A stretch of DNA of 64,000 nt from JAICJC01 sp963757605 (lineage in GTDB: Bacteria > Actinomycetota > Thermoleophilia > Gaiellales > JAICJC01), in contig CAVWSF010000001.1 in assembly GCA_963757605.1 (NCBI GenBank), positions 186,001 through 250,000 on the forward strand, read 5' to 3'. Position numbers and translations under genes: made by a program. Below the pieces are notes generated by a model. That model made no database searches. It saw only the letters and a list, made by a program, of their open reading frames with translations, and was not told where the DNA came from. Below are positions 8,609-16,569 of this stretch, piece after piece. Within the stretch, counting starts at the first letter, position 1. Every line of letters starts with the position of its first letter.

Positions 8609-8992
8609 GTGGCGGAGCTCGCGGACACGAGCGCATGGGCCGCGCGAAACTTGTCGACGGCCGTCCACGAGGAGTTCGAGCGGCTGCTCGCGGCCGACCA
8701 GATCGCGACGTGTGAGCAGGTCGCGATCGAGCTCCTCTTCTCGGCGCAGGACGCTGCCGAGTTCGACCAGCGCCGCGCGGAGCTCGGCGCGCTCCGCCAA
8801 TGCCCGGTCTCGCTCGTGGTGTGGGAGCGCGCGTTCGAGGTGTTCCGTATGCTCGCCGGCCAGGGGCCGTTGCACCATCGGCAGGTGAAGCCGGCCGATC
8901 TCGTCATCGCAGCCGCAGCGGAGAACGCCGGCGTCGGCGTGCTGCACTCACCTCGTCGAGCTCCACACCGCCAGACTACGCGGCCGGGATGA
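8609..8992 (+). CDS. PIN-domain (VapC-like) toxin, C-terminus atypical
   Basis: From GTG 8609. The N-terminus VAELADTSAWAARN holds the first PIN Asp. EQVAIELLFSA supplies the conserved Glu, and VKPADLVIAAAAE the third acidic residue. Family members then continue with a HxDxDF motif and about 15 more residues. Here the frame goes VGVLHSPRRAPHRQTTRPG and stops at 8992, so the fourth acidic residue and final helix are missing. PIN toxins are Mg-dependent RNases. Either the end was lost when the element was rearranged, or an indel near 8945 shifts the frame. Likely inactive as written. Confidence 0.6.
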   Translation: MAELADTSAWAARNLSTAVHEEFERLLAADQIATCEQVAIELLFSAQDAAEFDQRRAELGALRQCPVSLVVWERAFEVFRMLAGQGPLHHRQVKPADLVIAAAAENAGVGVLHSPRRAPHRQTTRPG

Positions 8993-9012
8993 CGACGCCG
9001 CTCGCGGCCGGG

Positions 9013-9402
9013 CTACGGCTTCGGCGGCTCCTCGCGCTCGACCGTCTTCAGGATGCTCCTGTTGTCCGGCGCCCAGCTCGGCACGTCGACCTTCGTGTTC
9101 CCGGTGTCGCGTTGCCACTGCCGAAGCGCCTGCTCGACCCGCTCGACGACCCGGTGCAGGCCGAGCGCGATCGCCGCTGGCGGCAGGTAGACACGAACCT
9201 CGTTCACGACCGCCCTGCTGGCCTCCCGGAGCACCTCGTCGATGCTGCGCTTCACGACGACCTCGTGATCGCCGACGTGCTCGAACGTGATCGTCGTCGA
9301 CAGCCCGAGCTCCTCCAGCGCCGGCGTAAGCGCGTCCGCCAGCTTCATCTCCGCCATCGGATTCGCCGAGTCGATCTCGATCCGAAGCTGGTCGTCGGCC
9401 AC
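9013..9402 (-). CDS. Hypothetical protein at the right end of the element
   Basis: 129 residues from GTG 9402, just after the TTCCGCTACC repeats. The frame is open far upstream through the tRNA gene, so an internal start is needed. GTG 9402 gives MADDQLRIEIDSANPMAEMK. The rest is an alternating helix/strand protein (ELGLSTTITFEHVGDHEVVV, then EVRVYLPPAAIALGLHRVVE). No known motif. Its location next to attR is typical for a cargo or recombination accessory gene. Confidence 0.45.
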   Translation of the reverse strand: MADDQLRIEIDSANPMAEMKLADALTPALEELGLSTTITFEHVGDHEVVVKRSIDEVLREASRAVVNEVRVYLPPAAIALGLHRVVERVEQALRQWQRDTGNTKVDVPSWAPDNRSILKTVEREEPPKP

Positions 9403-9442
9403 TTCCGCTACCGCTTCCGCTACCGCTACCGCTTCCGCTACC
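9402..9442. repeat. Right copies of TTCCGCTACC repeat (possible integrase arm sites)
   Basis: Three copies of CTTCCGCTACC occur at about 9402-9412, 9414-9424 and 9432-9442, in the same orientation as the two copies near the left end. They sit 40-80 bp inside the right att site, immediately upstream of the last minus-strand gene. The shared sequence at both ends of the element supports a recombination role. Confidence 0.45.
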
Positions 9443-9481
9443 AGCGGCCGGCGATCCGTGGAGGAATGCGGCTTCGCATGA

Positions 9482-9505
9482 TCGGGGCGAGAGGATTTGA
9501 ACCTC
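9482..9505. repeat. att site, right copy within tRNA-Pro
   Basis: These 24 bases are identical to 198-221. They form the 3' part of the intact tRNA gene (discriminator through the T-arm), so integration kept a functional tRNA at this end. Confidence 0.9.
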
Positions 9506-9555
9506 CGACCGCCCGGCCCCCAGCCGGGTGCGCTACCAGACTGCGCCACGCCCCG
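9482..9555 (-). tRNA. tRNA-Pro (anticodon GGG)
   Basis: 74 nt on the minus strand with a full cloverleaf. The acceptor stem CGGGGCG pairs with CGCCCCG, and the discriminator is A. The D-arm is GCGC...GCGC. The anticodon stem CCCGG/CCGGG holds loop CTGGGGG (anticodon GGG), and the T-arm contains GGTTCAAATCC. CCA is not encoded. It reads CCC (and CCU by wobble) codons. Its 3' end is the integration target of the adjacent element. A TATACT box lies 9 bases upstream of the mature 5' end. Confidence 0.95.
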
Positions 9556-9564
9556 CGAACGCCG

Positions 9565-9570
9565 AGTATA
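9565..9570 (-). promoter_or_regulatory. Probable -10 box of tRNA-Pro
   Basis: TATACT on the minus strand, 9 bases before the mature tRNA 5' end, matches the sigma70-type -10 consensus well. No good -35 is seen at 16-18 bases, so the call rests on the -10 and position only. Confidence 0.45.
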
Positions 9571-9674
9571 TCGGGAACCCGTGCAGGCTCCGGCGCGTCC
9601 TAGAAGGCGACATGCAGCAGGCAGTCGCCCTTCCGCTCCCGCGCGGCACCCGCCTCGCGCCGTACCATGACCCG

Positions 9675-10199
9675 GTGCAGATCGGGTCAGACGAGGCGCT
9701 CGCGCGCCGGGCTGCGCGCGGCGACGAGAGGGCGTTCGAAGAGCTCGTGGTGCGCCACCAGGACAAGCTCTACACGCTTGCGCTGCGCGTGACGCTGTCC
9801 GAGGCGGACGCCTACGACTGCGTGCAGGAGGGGCTGATCGCCGCCTGGCGCGCCCTCCCCCGCTTCCGCAGTGACGCGCGCTTCTCGACGTGGATGTACC
9901 GGATCGTCGTCCGCAAGGCCTACGACGCCCTCGACCGCCGCCGGCGGACGCCCGAGCCGGTGGAGGAGCTGCACGCCGTGGCGCCCGAGGCCCAGCCCGA
10001 GGCCCGGCTCGACCTGATCGCCGCGCTGGAGGGGCTCGAGCCCGACTTCCGCGTCGTCGCAGTCGCATGCGACATCCTGGGGATGTCGATGGAACAGGCC
10101 GGCGCGATGCTGGACGTGCCCACGGGCACGGTCAAGTCGCGCCTGCACCGGGCCCGCGAGCAGCTCGCCCAGACCCTCGAACCGGACAGGATGGGATGA
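9675..10199 (+). CDS. ECF-type RNA polymerase sigma factor
   Basis: 174 residues from GTG 9675. This start gives the usual ECF beginning (DEALARRAARGDERAFEELV) and has TACCAT six bases upstream; ATG 9612 is a longer alternative. Region 2 spans about residues 20-85 (DAYDCVQEGLIAAWRALPRF is the core-binding/-10 segment). Region 4 spans about 112-165, with the HTH GMSMEQAGAMLDVPTGTVKS. It directs RNA polymerase to alternative promoters. The stop overlaps the ATG of a membrane-anchored partner (ATGA), the standard sigma/anti-sigma pairing. The signal sensed cannot be read from the sequence. Confidence 0.85.
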   Translation: MQIGSDEALARRAARGDERAFEELVVRHQDKLYTLALRVTLSEADAYDCVQEGLIAAWRALPRFRSDARFSTWMYRIVVRKAYDALDRRRRTPEPVEELHAVAPEAQPEARLDLIAALEGLEPDFRVVAVACDILGMSMEQAGAMLDVPTGTVKSRLHRAREQLAQTLEPDRMG

Positions 10200-10732
10200 C
10201 CGAGCAGAACCACGACGAGATCGCCCGCAAGCTGCGGGAGACCGGGACGGTCCCGCCTCCCGAGCGACTGCGCGCCGAGGTCATGGACCAGGTGCGGGCC
10301 GAGCCGCGTCTGCGGCGGTCGCGGCGCTCGTTTCTGACGCCGGCCCTCCCCATCGCCGCCGCAGCGGCCGTGCTCGCCGCGCTCGTCCTCGCCCTCTCCC
10401 ACCTGGGCGGCGGTTCGGGAAGCAGCGGCTCGGCGGCCGAGGGCGGCGGGGCCTCGGGGGCGGAGAGGGGTTCCCTGTCGGCGCCACGACCGAGCAACGA
10501 CTCCGTAGGCGGAAAGGGGCTGGGAAACCAGGCGATCTTCGACCTCCCGACCGCGTCCCTTCAGAAGCTGGCCCTCGCCCCGGGCGTCAAGGCACACACA
10601 TCCGCAGCGGGCCCGGTCGTCCTCGCCGTCCCAGCCGCCCGATTCAACGAGTACCGGCAGCGGCTGCGCGCGATCCAGGAGCGCACCCGCGGCGACGACA
10701 CCATCCGGGTGATCCTCCGCCCCTCGCGTTAG
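10196..10732 (+). CDS. Probable anti-sigma factor, single-pass membrane protein
   Basis: 178 residues from ATG 10196, overlapping the sigma stop. The N-terminal ~48 residues are cytoplasmic and helical (DEIARKLRETGTVPPPERLR). One membrane span follows at about 50-68 (ALPIAAAAAVLAALVLALS), then a Gly/Ser-rich linker and an outer domain of about 100 residues ending in RVILRPSR. There is no HxxxCxxC zinc motif, so it is not a ZAS-type anti-sigma. The role is inferred from gene pairing and topology. It converges on the next gene; the two stops overlap in TTAG. Confidence 0.65.
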   Translation: MTEQNHDEIARKLRETGTVPPPERLRAEVMDQVRAEPRLRRSRRSFLTPALPIAAAAAVLAALVLALSHLGGGSGSSGSAAEGGGASGAERGSLSAPRPSNDSVGGKGLGNQAIFDLPTASLQKLALAPGVKAHTSAAGPVVLAVPAARFNEYRQRLRAIQERTRGDDTIRVILRPSR

Positions 10733-11031
10733 CTACACAGCTGCCCGTAGACCCGGTCTGCCCGGCGTGGATCGCCGTGGAGCGCCTCGCCGATCCGCCG
10801 GATCCGGTACTCCAGGAACCGGTCAGGTGGGACGCCCAGCGCACGCGCGATCCGCTCGATCACGGGATCGGCCGGCGGCGGCCGGTTCCCGTGCGCGAGG
10901 TGGTTCAGGTAGCCGGCCGAGAGCTCGGTCAGCTCGGCCAGCCGCCGGTACGACACGCCGGCCTGGGCCATCAATTCGCCCAGCCCAGGGTCGAACGGAA
11001 CACTCCTGGTAGCCGATGCCGTCTTCGCCAT
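10729..11031 (-). CDS. XRE-family helix-turn-helix regulator
   Basis: 100 residues from ATG 11031. Residues about 16-70 form a typical lambda-repressor-like domain (ELMAQAGVSYRRLAELTELS, recognition helix SAGYLNHLAHGNRPP). A helical tail RFLEYRIRRIGEALHGDP follows. The gene lies 19 bases after proS on the same strand and may be cotranscribed with it. The upstream in-frame extension would overlap proS and is not needed. Target unknown. Confidence 0.75.
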   Translation of the reverse strand: MAKTASATRSVPFDPGLGELMAQAGVSYRRLAELTELSAGYLNHLAHGNRPPPADPVIERIARALGVPPDRFLEYRIRRIGEALHGDPRRADRVYGQLCS

Positions 11032-11050
11032 CAGTACCCCCGCGGGGATC

Positions 11051-12751
11051 TTACGCCTCTGACAGGGCGGCTTGCACGCTCGCCGCCACGTCACCGACCG
11101 CAACCGGACGCTGCTCGCGCCCGCGCCGGACCTGGACGTCCGCCGAGCCCTCAGTCGCGGTGCGCTTGCCGATCGTGACCCGGACGGGACAGCCGATCAG
11201 CTCGGCGTCTGCGAATTTGGCACCCGGCCCCGACGCGCGGTCGTCGAAGAGCACCTCGACGCCGGCGTCGACCAGCTCCGTGCGGAGCTCGTCTGCGACG
11301 GCCCGCTGCGGCTCCGACTCGTCGCCGATCACGACCATGTGGACGCCGAATGGCGCGATCGAGGCCGGCCAGATGATCCCCGCCTCGTCGTGGTTCTGCT
11401 CCACGGCGGTGGCGGCGATGCGGGCCGGGCCGATCCCGTAGCACCCCATCTCGATCGGGTGCTCCTTTCCAGCCTCGTCCAGGTAGGTCGCATTCAGCGG
11501 CACGGAGTAGTACGTGCCCAATTTGAAGATATGGCCAACCTCGATTGCCGGCTCGACGCTCAGCGTGCCCTCTCCGCAGACATCGCAGGTGTCGCCGGCG
11601 GCCGCCTCGCGCAGGTCGTGGAACTCCGCCTCGTAGTCGCGCCCGGCTTCGAGCCCGCGCAGGTGCCAGCCGGTGCGGTTGGCCCCGCCGACGTACTGAC
11701 CTTCGCGCAGCGACTCGTCGGCGATCACGGCCACGCTCGCCCCCGCAGGGCCGATCGAGCCCGGGTCGGCGCCGAACGCCTCGCGGATCTCCTCCGGGCG
11801 CGCCGGGCGGGCCTCACGGCCGAGCGCCTTCTCGAGCTTCATCTCGTGCAGGCGGTGATCGCCGCGGACGAGCGCGAGCACCACCTTGCCGTCGGCGACG
11901 ACCGGCATCGCCTTCGCGGTGGCGGCCGGGTCGATCCCGAGCATCTCGGCCAGGCCGTCGATCGTCGTCGCGCCCGGCGTCTCGACCTCCTCGGGCGCGG
12001 CGAGCGGCGCGGGCAGCTCAGGAGGCCGCGGCCGCGAGCGGGCCACCTCGACGTTGGCGGCGTAGTCGCAGTTCGAGCAGCGCACCAGCTCGGCCTCGCC
12101 GTTCGGGCTGGGCGCCAGGAACTCCTCGCCGCCGTGCCCGCCCATCATGCCGCTCTCGGCCTCGACCGGGTAGGTCTCGAGACCGCAGCGGTCGAAGATC
12201 CGCACGTACACGTCGCGGTGCTTGGCGTAGGACTCCTCCATGCCGGCCAGGTCGCGGTCGAAGCTGTAGGAGTCCTTCATGATGAACTCCCGCGTGCGCA
12301 GGATGCCGCCGCGCGGGCGCGGCTCGTCGCGCTCCTTCGTCTGCTGGTGGTACCAGATCTGCGGCAGCTCGCGATACGAGCGGATCTCGTGGGCAGCGTG
12401 GAAGGTGACGCACTCCTCGTGGGTGATCGCGAGTGCGTAGGGCTTGCCCGACGAGTCCTCGAGCTTGTACAGGACGTCGAGATCCCAGCGCCCGGTCGGG
12501 TACCACAGCTCGGCGGGCTGGAGCACCGGCATCAGCATCTCCTGGCCGATCGTGTCCATCTCCTCGCGGACGACGCCCATCGTCTTCTGGAGCACCCGCC
12601 AGCCCAGCGGCAGGTACGTGTAGAGGCCGGCGCCGATCTGGCGCACGAAGCCGGCCCGAACCAGGAGCCGGTGGCTGACGGCCTCCGCGTCGGCCGGGTC
12701 GTCCTTGAGCGTCGGGATCAGATACTTCGAGGCGTCGACGCTGCGACTCAC
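11051..12751 (-). CDS. proS: Prolyl-tRNA synthetase, bacterial type with editing domain
   Basis: 566 residues from GTG 12751 (MSRSVDASKYLIPTLKD), the normal length for bacterial ProRS. Class II motif 2 is visible in RPRGGILRTREFIMKDSY, and motif 3 in IEMGCYGIGPARIAAT. Between them lies a ~170-residue insertion (from about 220) with the YbaK-like editing fold (TAKAMPVVADGKVVLALVRG). The C-terminal anticodon-binding domain starts near FGVHMVVIGDE. The enzyme charges tRNA-Pro and clears Ala-tRNA-Pro. The GTG overlaps the lpd stop (GTGA). The open frame continues upstream through lpd, an accident of frame breaks there. Confidence 0.95.
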   Translation of the reverse strand: MSRSVDASKYLIPTLKDDPADAEAVSHRLLVRAGFVRQIGAGLYTYLPLGWRVLQKTMGVVREEMDTIGQEMLMPVLQPAELWYPTGRWDLDVLYKLEDSSGKPYALAITHEECVTFHAAHEIRSYRELPQIWYHQQTKERDEPRPRGGILRTREFIMKDSYSFDRDLAGMEESYAKHRDVYVRIFDRCGLETYPVEAESGMMGGHGGEEFLAPSPNGEAELVRCSNCDYAANVEVARSRPRPPELPAPLAAPEEVETPGATTIDGLAEMLGIDPAATAKAMPVVADGKVVLALVRGDHRLHEMKLEKALGREARPARPEEIREAFGADPGSIGPAGASVAVIADESLREGQYVGGANRTGWHLRGLEAGRDYEAEFHDLREAAAGDTCDVCGEGTLSVEPAIEVGHIFKLGTYYSVPLNATYLDEAGKEHPIEMGCYGIGPARIAATAVEQNHDEAGIIWPASIAPFGVHMVVIGDESEPQRAVADELRTELVDAGVEVLFDDRASGPGAKFADAELIGCPVRVTIGKRTATEGSADVQVRRGREQRPVAVGDVAASVQAALSEA

Positions 12752-14170
12752 CGAGCCGCGGCCTTCGCCCGCGGGCGCGCCGGCGGCAGGTGGATCGGCC
12801 GCCCCAGCGCCACGAGCGCCGCCTCCTTGACCGCCTCTGCCGAGCGTCGGGTGCGCGGCGATCGAGTCGCCGATCGTCTCGATCGTGGCCTCCGCCGTGA
12901 TGCCGATGACGCCGGCGTTGACGAGCTCGGTGGCCTGCACGCCGACGATGACCAGGCCCAGGAGCTCGCCGTAGCGGGTCTCGTGGATGGTCTTGGCGAA
13001 GCCCGTGCGGTCGCCGTACATCAGCGGCGCGACCCGACGCCGCCATCGGGAACCGCCCGATCGCGATCTCCTCGCCGTGGGCCTCGCGGGCCTGGGCCTC
13101 GGTCAGCCCGACCGCCGCGACCTCGGGGTCGGTGTAGACGCACCGCGGCACGGCCGGTAGTCCATCGTGGCGTCGTGGCCGAGCGCGTTCTCGGCGGCGA
13201 CCTCGCCCTCGCGGAAGGCGGTGTGGGCGAGCTGGTAGACGCCGGCCGCGTCGCCGACCGCGTAGATGTGGCCGACGTTCGTGCGCATGTGCCGGTCGGC
13301 GATGACGCCGCGGCGGGGGTCGTACTCCACGCCCGCGGCCTCGAGGCCGATGTCGCGCACGCGCGCGCCGCGCCCGGTCGCCACCAGGACGAGGTCGGCC
13401 TCGACGCTCGCGGCGGCTCCCGTCCTTGCCCTCGAAGTGCAGCATGGCGGCGTCGCCGAGTCCTCGATCCTGGTCGCCTTGGCTCCGAGGTGCGTGGCGA
13501 TCTTGCGCTTCTTGAACGCCCGCTCGAGCTCCTTGCTCGCGTCCTCGTCCTCCATCGGGATGAGGTGGTCGAGCATCTCGACGATCGTGACCTCGGTGCC
13601 GAAATGCGCGAAGATCGACGCGAACTCGACGCCGATCACCCCGCCGCCGAGGATGGCCAGCCGCTTCGGCACCTGCTCGATCGCGAGCAGGCCGGTGGAG
13701 TCGACGCAGCGCGGGCGGTCGATCCCGTCGACCGGCGGGCGCAGCGACTGCGAGCCGGTGGCGATGACGGCGGACTGGAACTTGACCTCCTCGCCGCCCT
13801 CGACCGCGATGGTGTTCGCGTCGGTGAACGTGCCCTTCCCGGAGACGATCGCGATCTCGTTGGCCTTGACGACGCCCGTGATGCCGTTCACGAGCCCGTC
13901 GACGATCCCCTGCTTGTTGGCCTGGGCCTGGGCGAAGTCGAGCTCCGCGCCCGACACCTTCACGCCGAGCTGGGCGAAGTGGCCGTTCGCGTCCTTCATG
14001 GCGTGCGCGGTCTGCACCAGCGCCTTCGTCGGGATGCACCCGACGTTGATGCAGGTGCCGCCGACGCGGTCGGCCTCGATCAGCACCACGCGGGCACCGA
14101 GCTGGGCGGCGCGGATCGCTGCGGGATAGCCGCCCGGCCCGCCCCCGAGTACGGCGACGTCACATTCCAT
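12748..14170 (-). CDS. lpd: Dihydrolipoyl dehydrogenase (E3), frameshifted in this sequence
   Basis: From ATG 14170 (TAGGAT box 9 bases upstream) the protein begins with an FAD dinucleotide fold, VAVLGGGPGGYPAAIRAA, and the redox disulfide GGTCINVGCIPTK. The NAD fold is LAILGGGVIGVEFASIF. The frame is lost and regained between about 13460 and 13395. It breaks again near 13150 (resuming VYTDPEVAAVGLTEAQ), near 13030 (resuming MYGDRTGFAKTIHETRYGE) and near 12842. The last frame ends IHLPPARPRAKAAAR with TGA overlapping proS. All domains, including the dimer interface, are present across frames. E3 reoxidises lipoamide for the PDH-like complex encoded divergently. Four or more indels in one essential gene suggest sequence error, but decay cannot be excluded. 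Confidence 0.8.
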
Positions 14171-14208
14171 CGGACGGCCATCCTAGCAACGCGGACTTCG
14201 CGGCTCGA

Positions 14209-14466
14209 TCAGGCCGGCGGCTGCTCGCCTGGCTCGCCGATCCACCCGATGGTCGCGCCCACGAGGTAGTCGACGCCGGGCGTCCCCGTCACGGCCAGGA
14301 GCACGCCTTCGGCCTCGGCCTCGACCTCCTGGGTCACCTTGTCGGTGTCGAGCTCGTAGAGCGCGTCGCCGCGCCTCACCGGCGCGCCCGGCTCGACGAG
14401 AAAGCGGATGAGGACGGCCGACGGGACGTCATCGCCAAGGCTCGGAACGGTCACCGGAGTCGCCAC
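14209..14466 (-). CDS. Stand-alone lipoyl-domain protein
   Basis: 85 residues from GTG 14466 with TAGGCT six bases upstream. It is a single biotinyl/lipoyl domain. The hairpin ELDTDKVTQEVEAEAEGVLL carries the lipoylation Lys (K43), and the flanking Gly turns are present. There is no subunit-binding or catalytic domain. It sits 38 bases before lpd on the same strand and back to back with the E1/E2 operon, which encodes its own lipoyl domain in E2. It may serve as an extra swinging arm for E3 or another lipoyl enzyme. Glycine cleavage H protein is unlikely: it is too short. Confidence 0.75.
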   Translation of the reverse strand: MATPVTVPSLGDDVPSAVLIRFLVEPGAPVRRGDALYELDTDKVTQEVEAEAEGVLLAVTGTPGVDYLVGATIGWIGEPGEQPPA

Positions 14467-14472
14467 GCGGAG

Positions 14473-14496
14473 AGCCTACCCGACCCGTACTACAGT
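14473..14496. promoter_or_regulatory. Back-to-back -10 boxes between lipoyl protein and E1alpha
   Basis: On the minus strand TAGGCT (14473-14478) lies 6 bases before the GTG of the lipoyl gene. On the plus strand TACAGT (14491-14496) lies 9 bases before the ATG of E1alpha. With only 39 bases between the start codons, both transcripts would be leaderless or nearly so. The boxes match a pattern seen at many genes in this window. Confidence 0.5.
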
Positions 14497-14505
14497 TCCG
14501 TTTCG

Positions 14506-15582
14506 ATGGCGGAACCGGCGGCCACTCAGACCGCGGTGCTGGACGACCGCGAGCATGCCCTGCGGCTCTTCCGGCAGATGGCGCTCGTCCGCCGTTTCGA
14601 GGAGCGCACGGAGGAGCAGTACACGCGCGCTCGGATCGGCGGCTACTGCCACCTCGCGATCGGCGAGGAGGCGGCCTCGATCGGCGCGATCGACGCGCTC
14701 GAGGAGGGCGACGCGCTCTTTGCGAGCTACCGCGACCACGCGACCGCGCTCGCGGTCGGCAGCCCTGCTGCGGCGGTCATGGCCGAGCTCTTCGGCAAGG
14801 ACACCGGCGTCGCCCACGGGCGCGGCGGCTCGATGCACCTGCTCGATGTCGAGCGCCGGTTCTTCGGCGGCTGGGGCATCGTCGGCGCCCACCTGCCGAT
14901 CGCCACCGGAGCCGCACTCGCGTTCAACTACCGCGACCAGCCGCACGCCGTCCTGTGCCAGTTCGGGGACGGGGCGACGGCGACCGGTGCGTTTCACGAG
15001 GCGCTCAACCTGGCCTCGATCTGGAACCTCCCGATCGTCTTCCAGGCGATCAACAACCAGTACGGCATGGGCACCCGCGTCGACCAATCCAACGCCGAGC
15101 CGGAGCTGGCCAAGCACGGCGCCGCCTACCGGGTCGCCGGCGAGCGCGTCGACGGCAACGACGTCCTGGCCGTGCGCGAGGCCGCGGCCCGGCTGCTCGG
15201 GCAGGCCCGCGAGGAACGGCGGCCGTCGCTTCTCGAGACGATCACCTACCGGTATCGCGGCCATTCGGTCGCAGACGCCGGCAAGGTCTACCGGACGCGC
15301 GAGGAGGTGCAGTCCTGGCGCGAGCGCGACCCGATCACCCGCTACGGCCTCATCCTGGGCGAGCGCGGGATCGCGACCGGCGCCGATCTGGAGGGGATCT
15401 GGGACGAGGTGGCGGCCGAGGTCAAGGAGGCGATCTCGGAGGCGCTGGCGGCGTCGTTCCCGAGCCGCGACGGCCTCTACGAGCACCTCTACGGCGACCC
15501 CGGCTGGCGGGAGCAGTTCGGCCGCATGGCGACCGGCGCCCCGTTCGGCGAGCGAGGCGAGGAGCCCGAATGGCAGACGTGA
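14506..15582 (+). CDS. 2-oxo acid / acetoin dehydrogenase E1 alpha subunit
   Basis: 358 residues from ATG 14506. The thiamine-diphosphate motif runs from CQFGDGATATGAFHEALN to FQAINNQYGMGT (the GDG...NN pattern, about residues 155-185). The phosphorylation-loop region TYRYRGHSVADAGKVYRTRE is typical of E1alpha. The subunit decarboxylates a 2-oxo acid and passes the acyl group to E2 lipoyl domains. E1beta overlaps its end by 13 bases and E2 follows, so this is a PDH-like operon. Pyruvate, acetoin and branched-chain substrates cannot be told apart from motifs alone. Confidence 0.85.
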   Translation: MAEPAATQTAVLDDREHALRLFRQMALVRRFEERTEEQYTRARIGGYCHLAIGEEAASIGAIDALEEGDALFASYRDHATALAVGSPAAAVMAELFGKDTGVAHGRGGSMHLLDVERRFFGGWGIVGAHLPIATGAALAFNYRDQPHAVLCQFGDGATATGAFHEALNLASIWNLPIVFQAINNQYGMGTRVDQSNAEPELAKHGAAYRVAGERVDGNDVLAVREAAARLLGQAREERRPSLLETITYRYRGHSVADAGKVYRTREEVQSWRERDPITRYGLILGERGIATGADLEGIWDEVAAEVKEAISEALAASFPSRDGLYEHLYGDPGWREQFGRMATGAPFGERGEEPEWQT

Positions 15583-16559
15583 CCTACCGCGAGGCGCTGC
15601 GCCGGGCGCTCGACGAGGAGCTCGACCGCGACCGCGACGTCTTCCTGATGGGCGAGGAGATCGGCAAGTTCGAGGGCTCGTACAAGGTGACGGCCGGCCT
15701 CTGGCAGAAGTACGGCGCGGAGCGCGTGCGCGAAACGCCGATCTCCGAGGAGGGCTTCGTCGGCGCCGGGATCGGTGCGGCCATGATGGGCCTACGGCCG
15801 GTCGTCGAGATCATGACGATCAACTTCATCCTCGTCGCGATGGACCAGGTCGTGAACCACGCCGCCAAGATCCGCTACATGTTCGGCGGCACGGTGGGCG
15901 TGCCGCTCGTCATCCGCACACCCGGCGGCGCGGGCGCCCAGCTCACCGCGCAGCACTCCCAGTCGCTCGAGGCCTGGTTCGCGGGCTGCCCCGGGCTGAA
16001 GGTGGTCGCGCCCTCCAACCCGGCCGACGCCTACGGGATGCTGAAGACCGCGATCCGCGACGACGACCCCGTGCTCTTCTGCGAGAACCTCGTCCTCTAC
16101 AACGTGACCGGGACGGTGCCCGACAACGGCGACTTCACCGTCCCCATCGGCGTGGCCGACGTAGCGAAGGAGGGCGACGACCTCACGATCGTCGCGCACT
16201 CCTACACCGTCCAGCGCGCGCTTCGGGTCGCCGACCGGCTCGGGCAAGACGGGATCTCGGTCGAGGTGATCGACCTGCGCTCGCTGCGGCCCCTCGACGT
16301 CGACACGGTCGTCGAGTCGGTGCGAAGGACGAACCGCGTGCTCGTGGCCGAGGAGGGCTGGTCGACGTTCGGCGTCGGCGCGGAGCTCGCCGCCCGCATC
16401 CAGAAGGCCTGCTTCGACGACCTCGACGCACCGGTCGAGCGAGTGGGGGCCGCCGAGGTGCCGATGCCCTACTCCAAGCCGCTCGAGCTGGCGGCGCTGC
16501 CGCTCGAGTCCAAGATCGAGGCCGCCGCGCGCTCGCTGCTTCGGGAGTGCGGGCTGTGA
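15570..16559 (+). CDS. 2-oxo acid / acetoin dehydrogenase E1 beta subunit
   Basis: 329 residues from ATG 15570, inside the last codons of E1alpha. Hallmarks are FLMGEEIGKFEGSYKVT, the TPP-activating Glu in ETPISEEGFVGAGIGAAMMG, and the C-terminal transketolase domain beginning near DDLTIVAHSYTVQRAL. The end DAPVERVGAAEVPMPYSKPL is the usual E1beta tail. It forms an alpha2beta2 E1 with the preceding product. A good GGGAGG ribosome-binding site follows for E2 ten bases downstream. Confidence 0.9.
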   Translation: MADVTYREALRRALDEELDRDRDVFLMGEEIGKFEGSYKVTAGLWQKYGAERVRETPISEEGFVGAGIGAAMMGLRPVVEIMTINFILVAMDQVVNHAAKIRYMFGGTVGVPLVIRTPGGAGAQLTAQHSQSLEAWFAGCPGLKVVAPSNPADAYGMLKTAIRDDDPVLFCENLVLYNVTGTVPDNGDFTVPIGVADVAKEGDDLTIVAHSYTVQRALRVADRLGQDGISVEVIDLRSLRPLDVDTVVESVRRTNRVLVAEEGWSTFGVGAELAARIQKACFDDLDAPVERVGAAEVPMPYSKPLELAALPLESKIEAAARSLLRECGL

Positions 16560-16569
16560 GGGAGGTGCC

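Larger units (their letters stand above)
198..9505. mobile_element. Integrated element (degraded prophage or satellite) in tRNA-Pro(GGG)
   Basis: The boundaries are the 24-bp direct repeats at 198-221 and 9482-9505. The integrase lies next to the left end and is followed by an excisionase-like gene and a RepA-type ATPase. These genes overlap by ATGA or GTGA junctions, as in actinobacterial integrative elements. A capsid gene, DUF3467, a PIN toxin and several small unknown proteins complete it. No terminase, portal or tail genes are seen, so it is too short to be a full phage. Integrase, ATPase and capsid all have frame breaks. It looks like a satellite or a decayed prophage; autonomous mobility is doubtful unless the breaks are sequence errors. 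Confidence 0.85.

Noticed and set aside
9402..9442. Micro-CRISPR or coding tandem repeat
   Set aside because: Ten-base units with almost no spacers. The shared copy at the opposite end of the element makes recombination sites a better explanation.
11072..14269. A 1065-codon open frame on the plus strand opposite proS and lpd
   Set aside because: It mirrors the minus-strand genes, is dominated by Arg/Ala/Asp repeats and has no recognisable domain. Long antisense frames are expected in GC-rich DNA.
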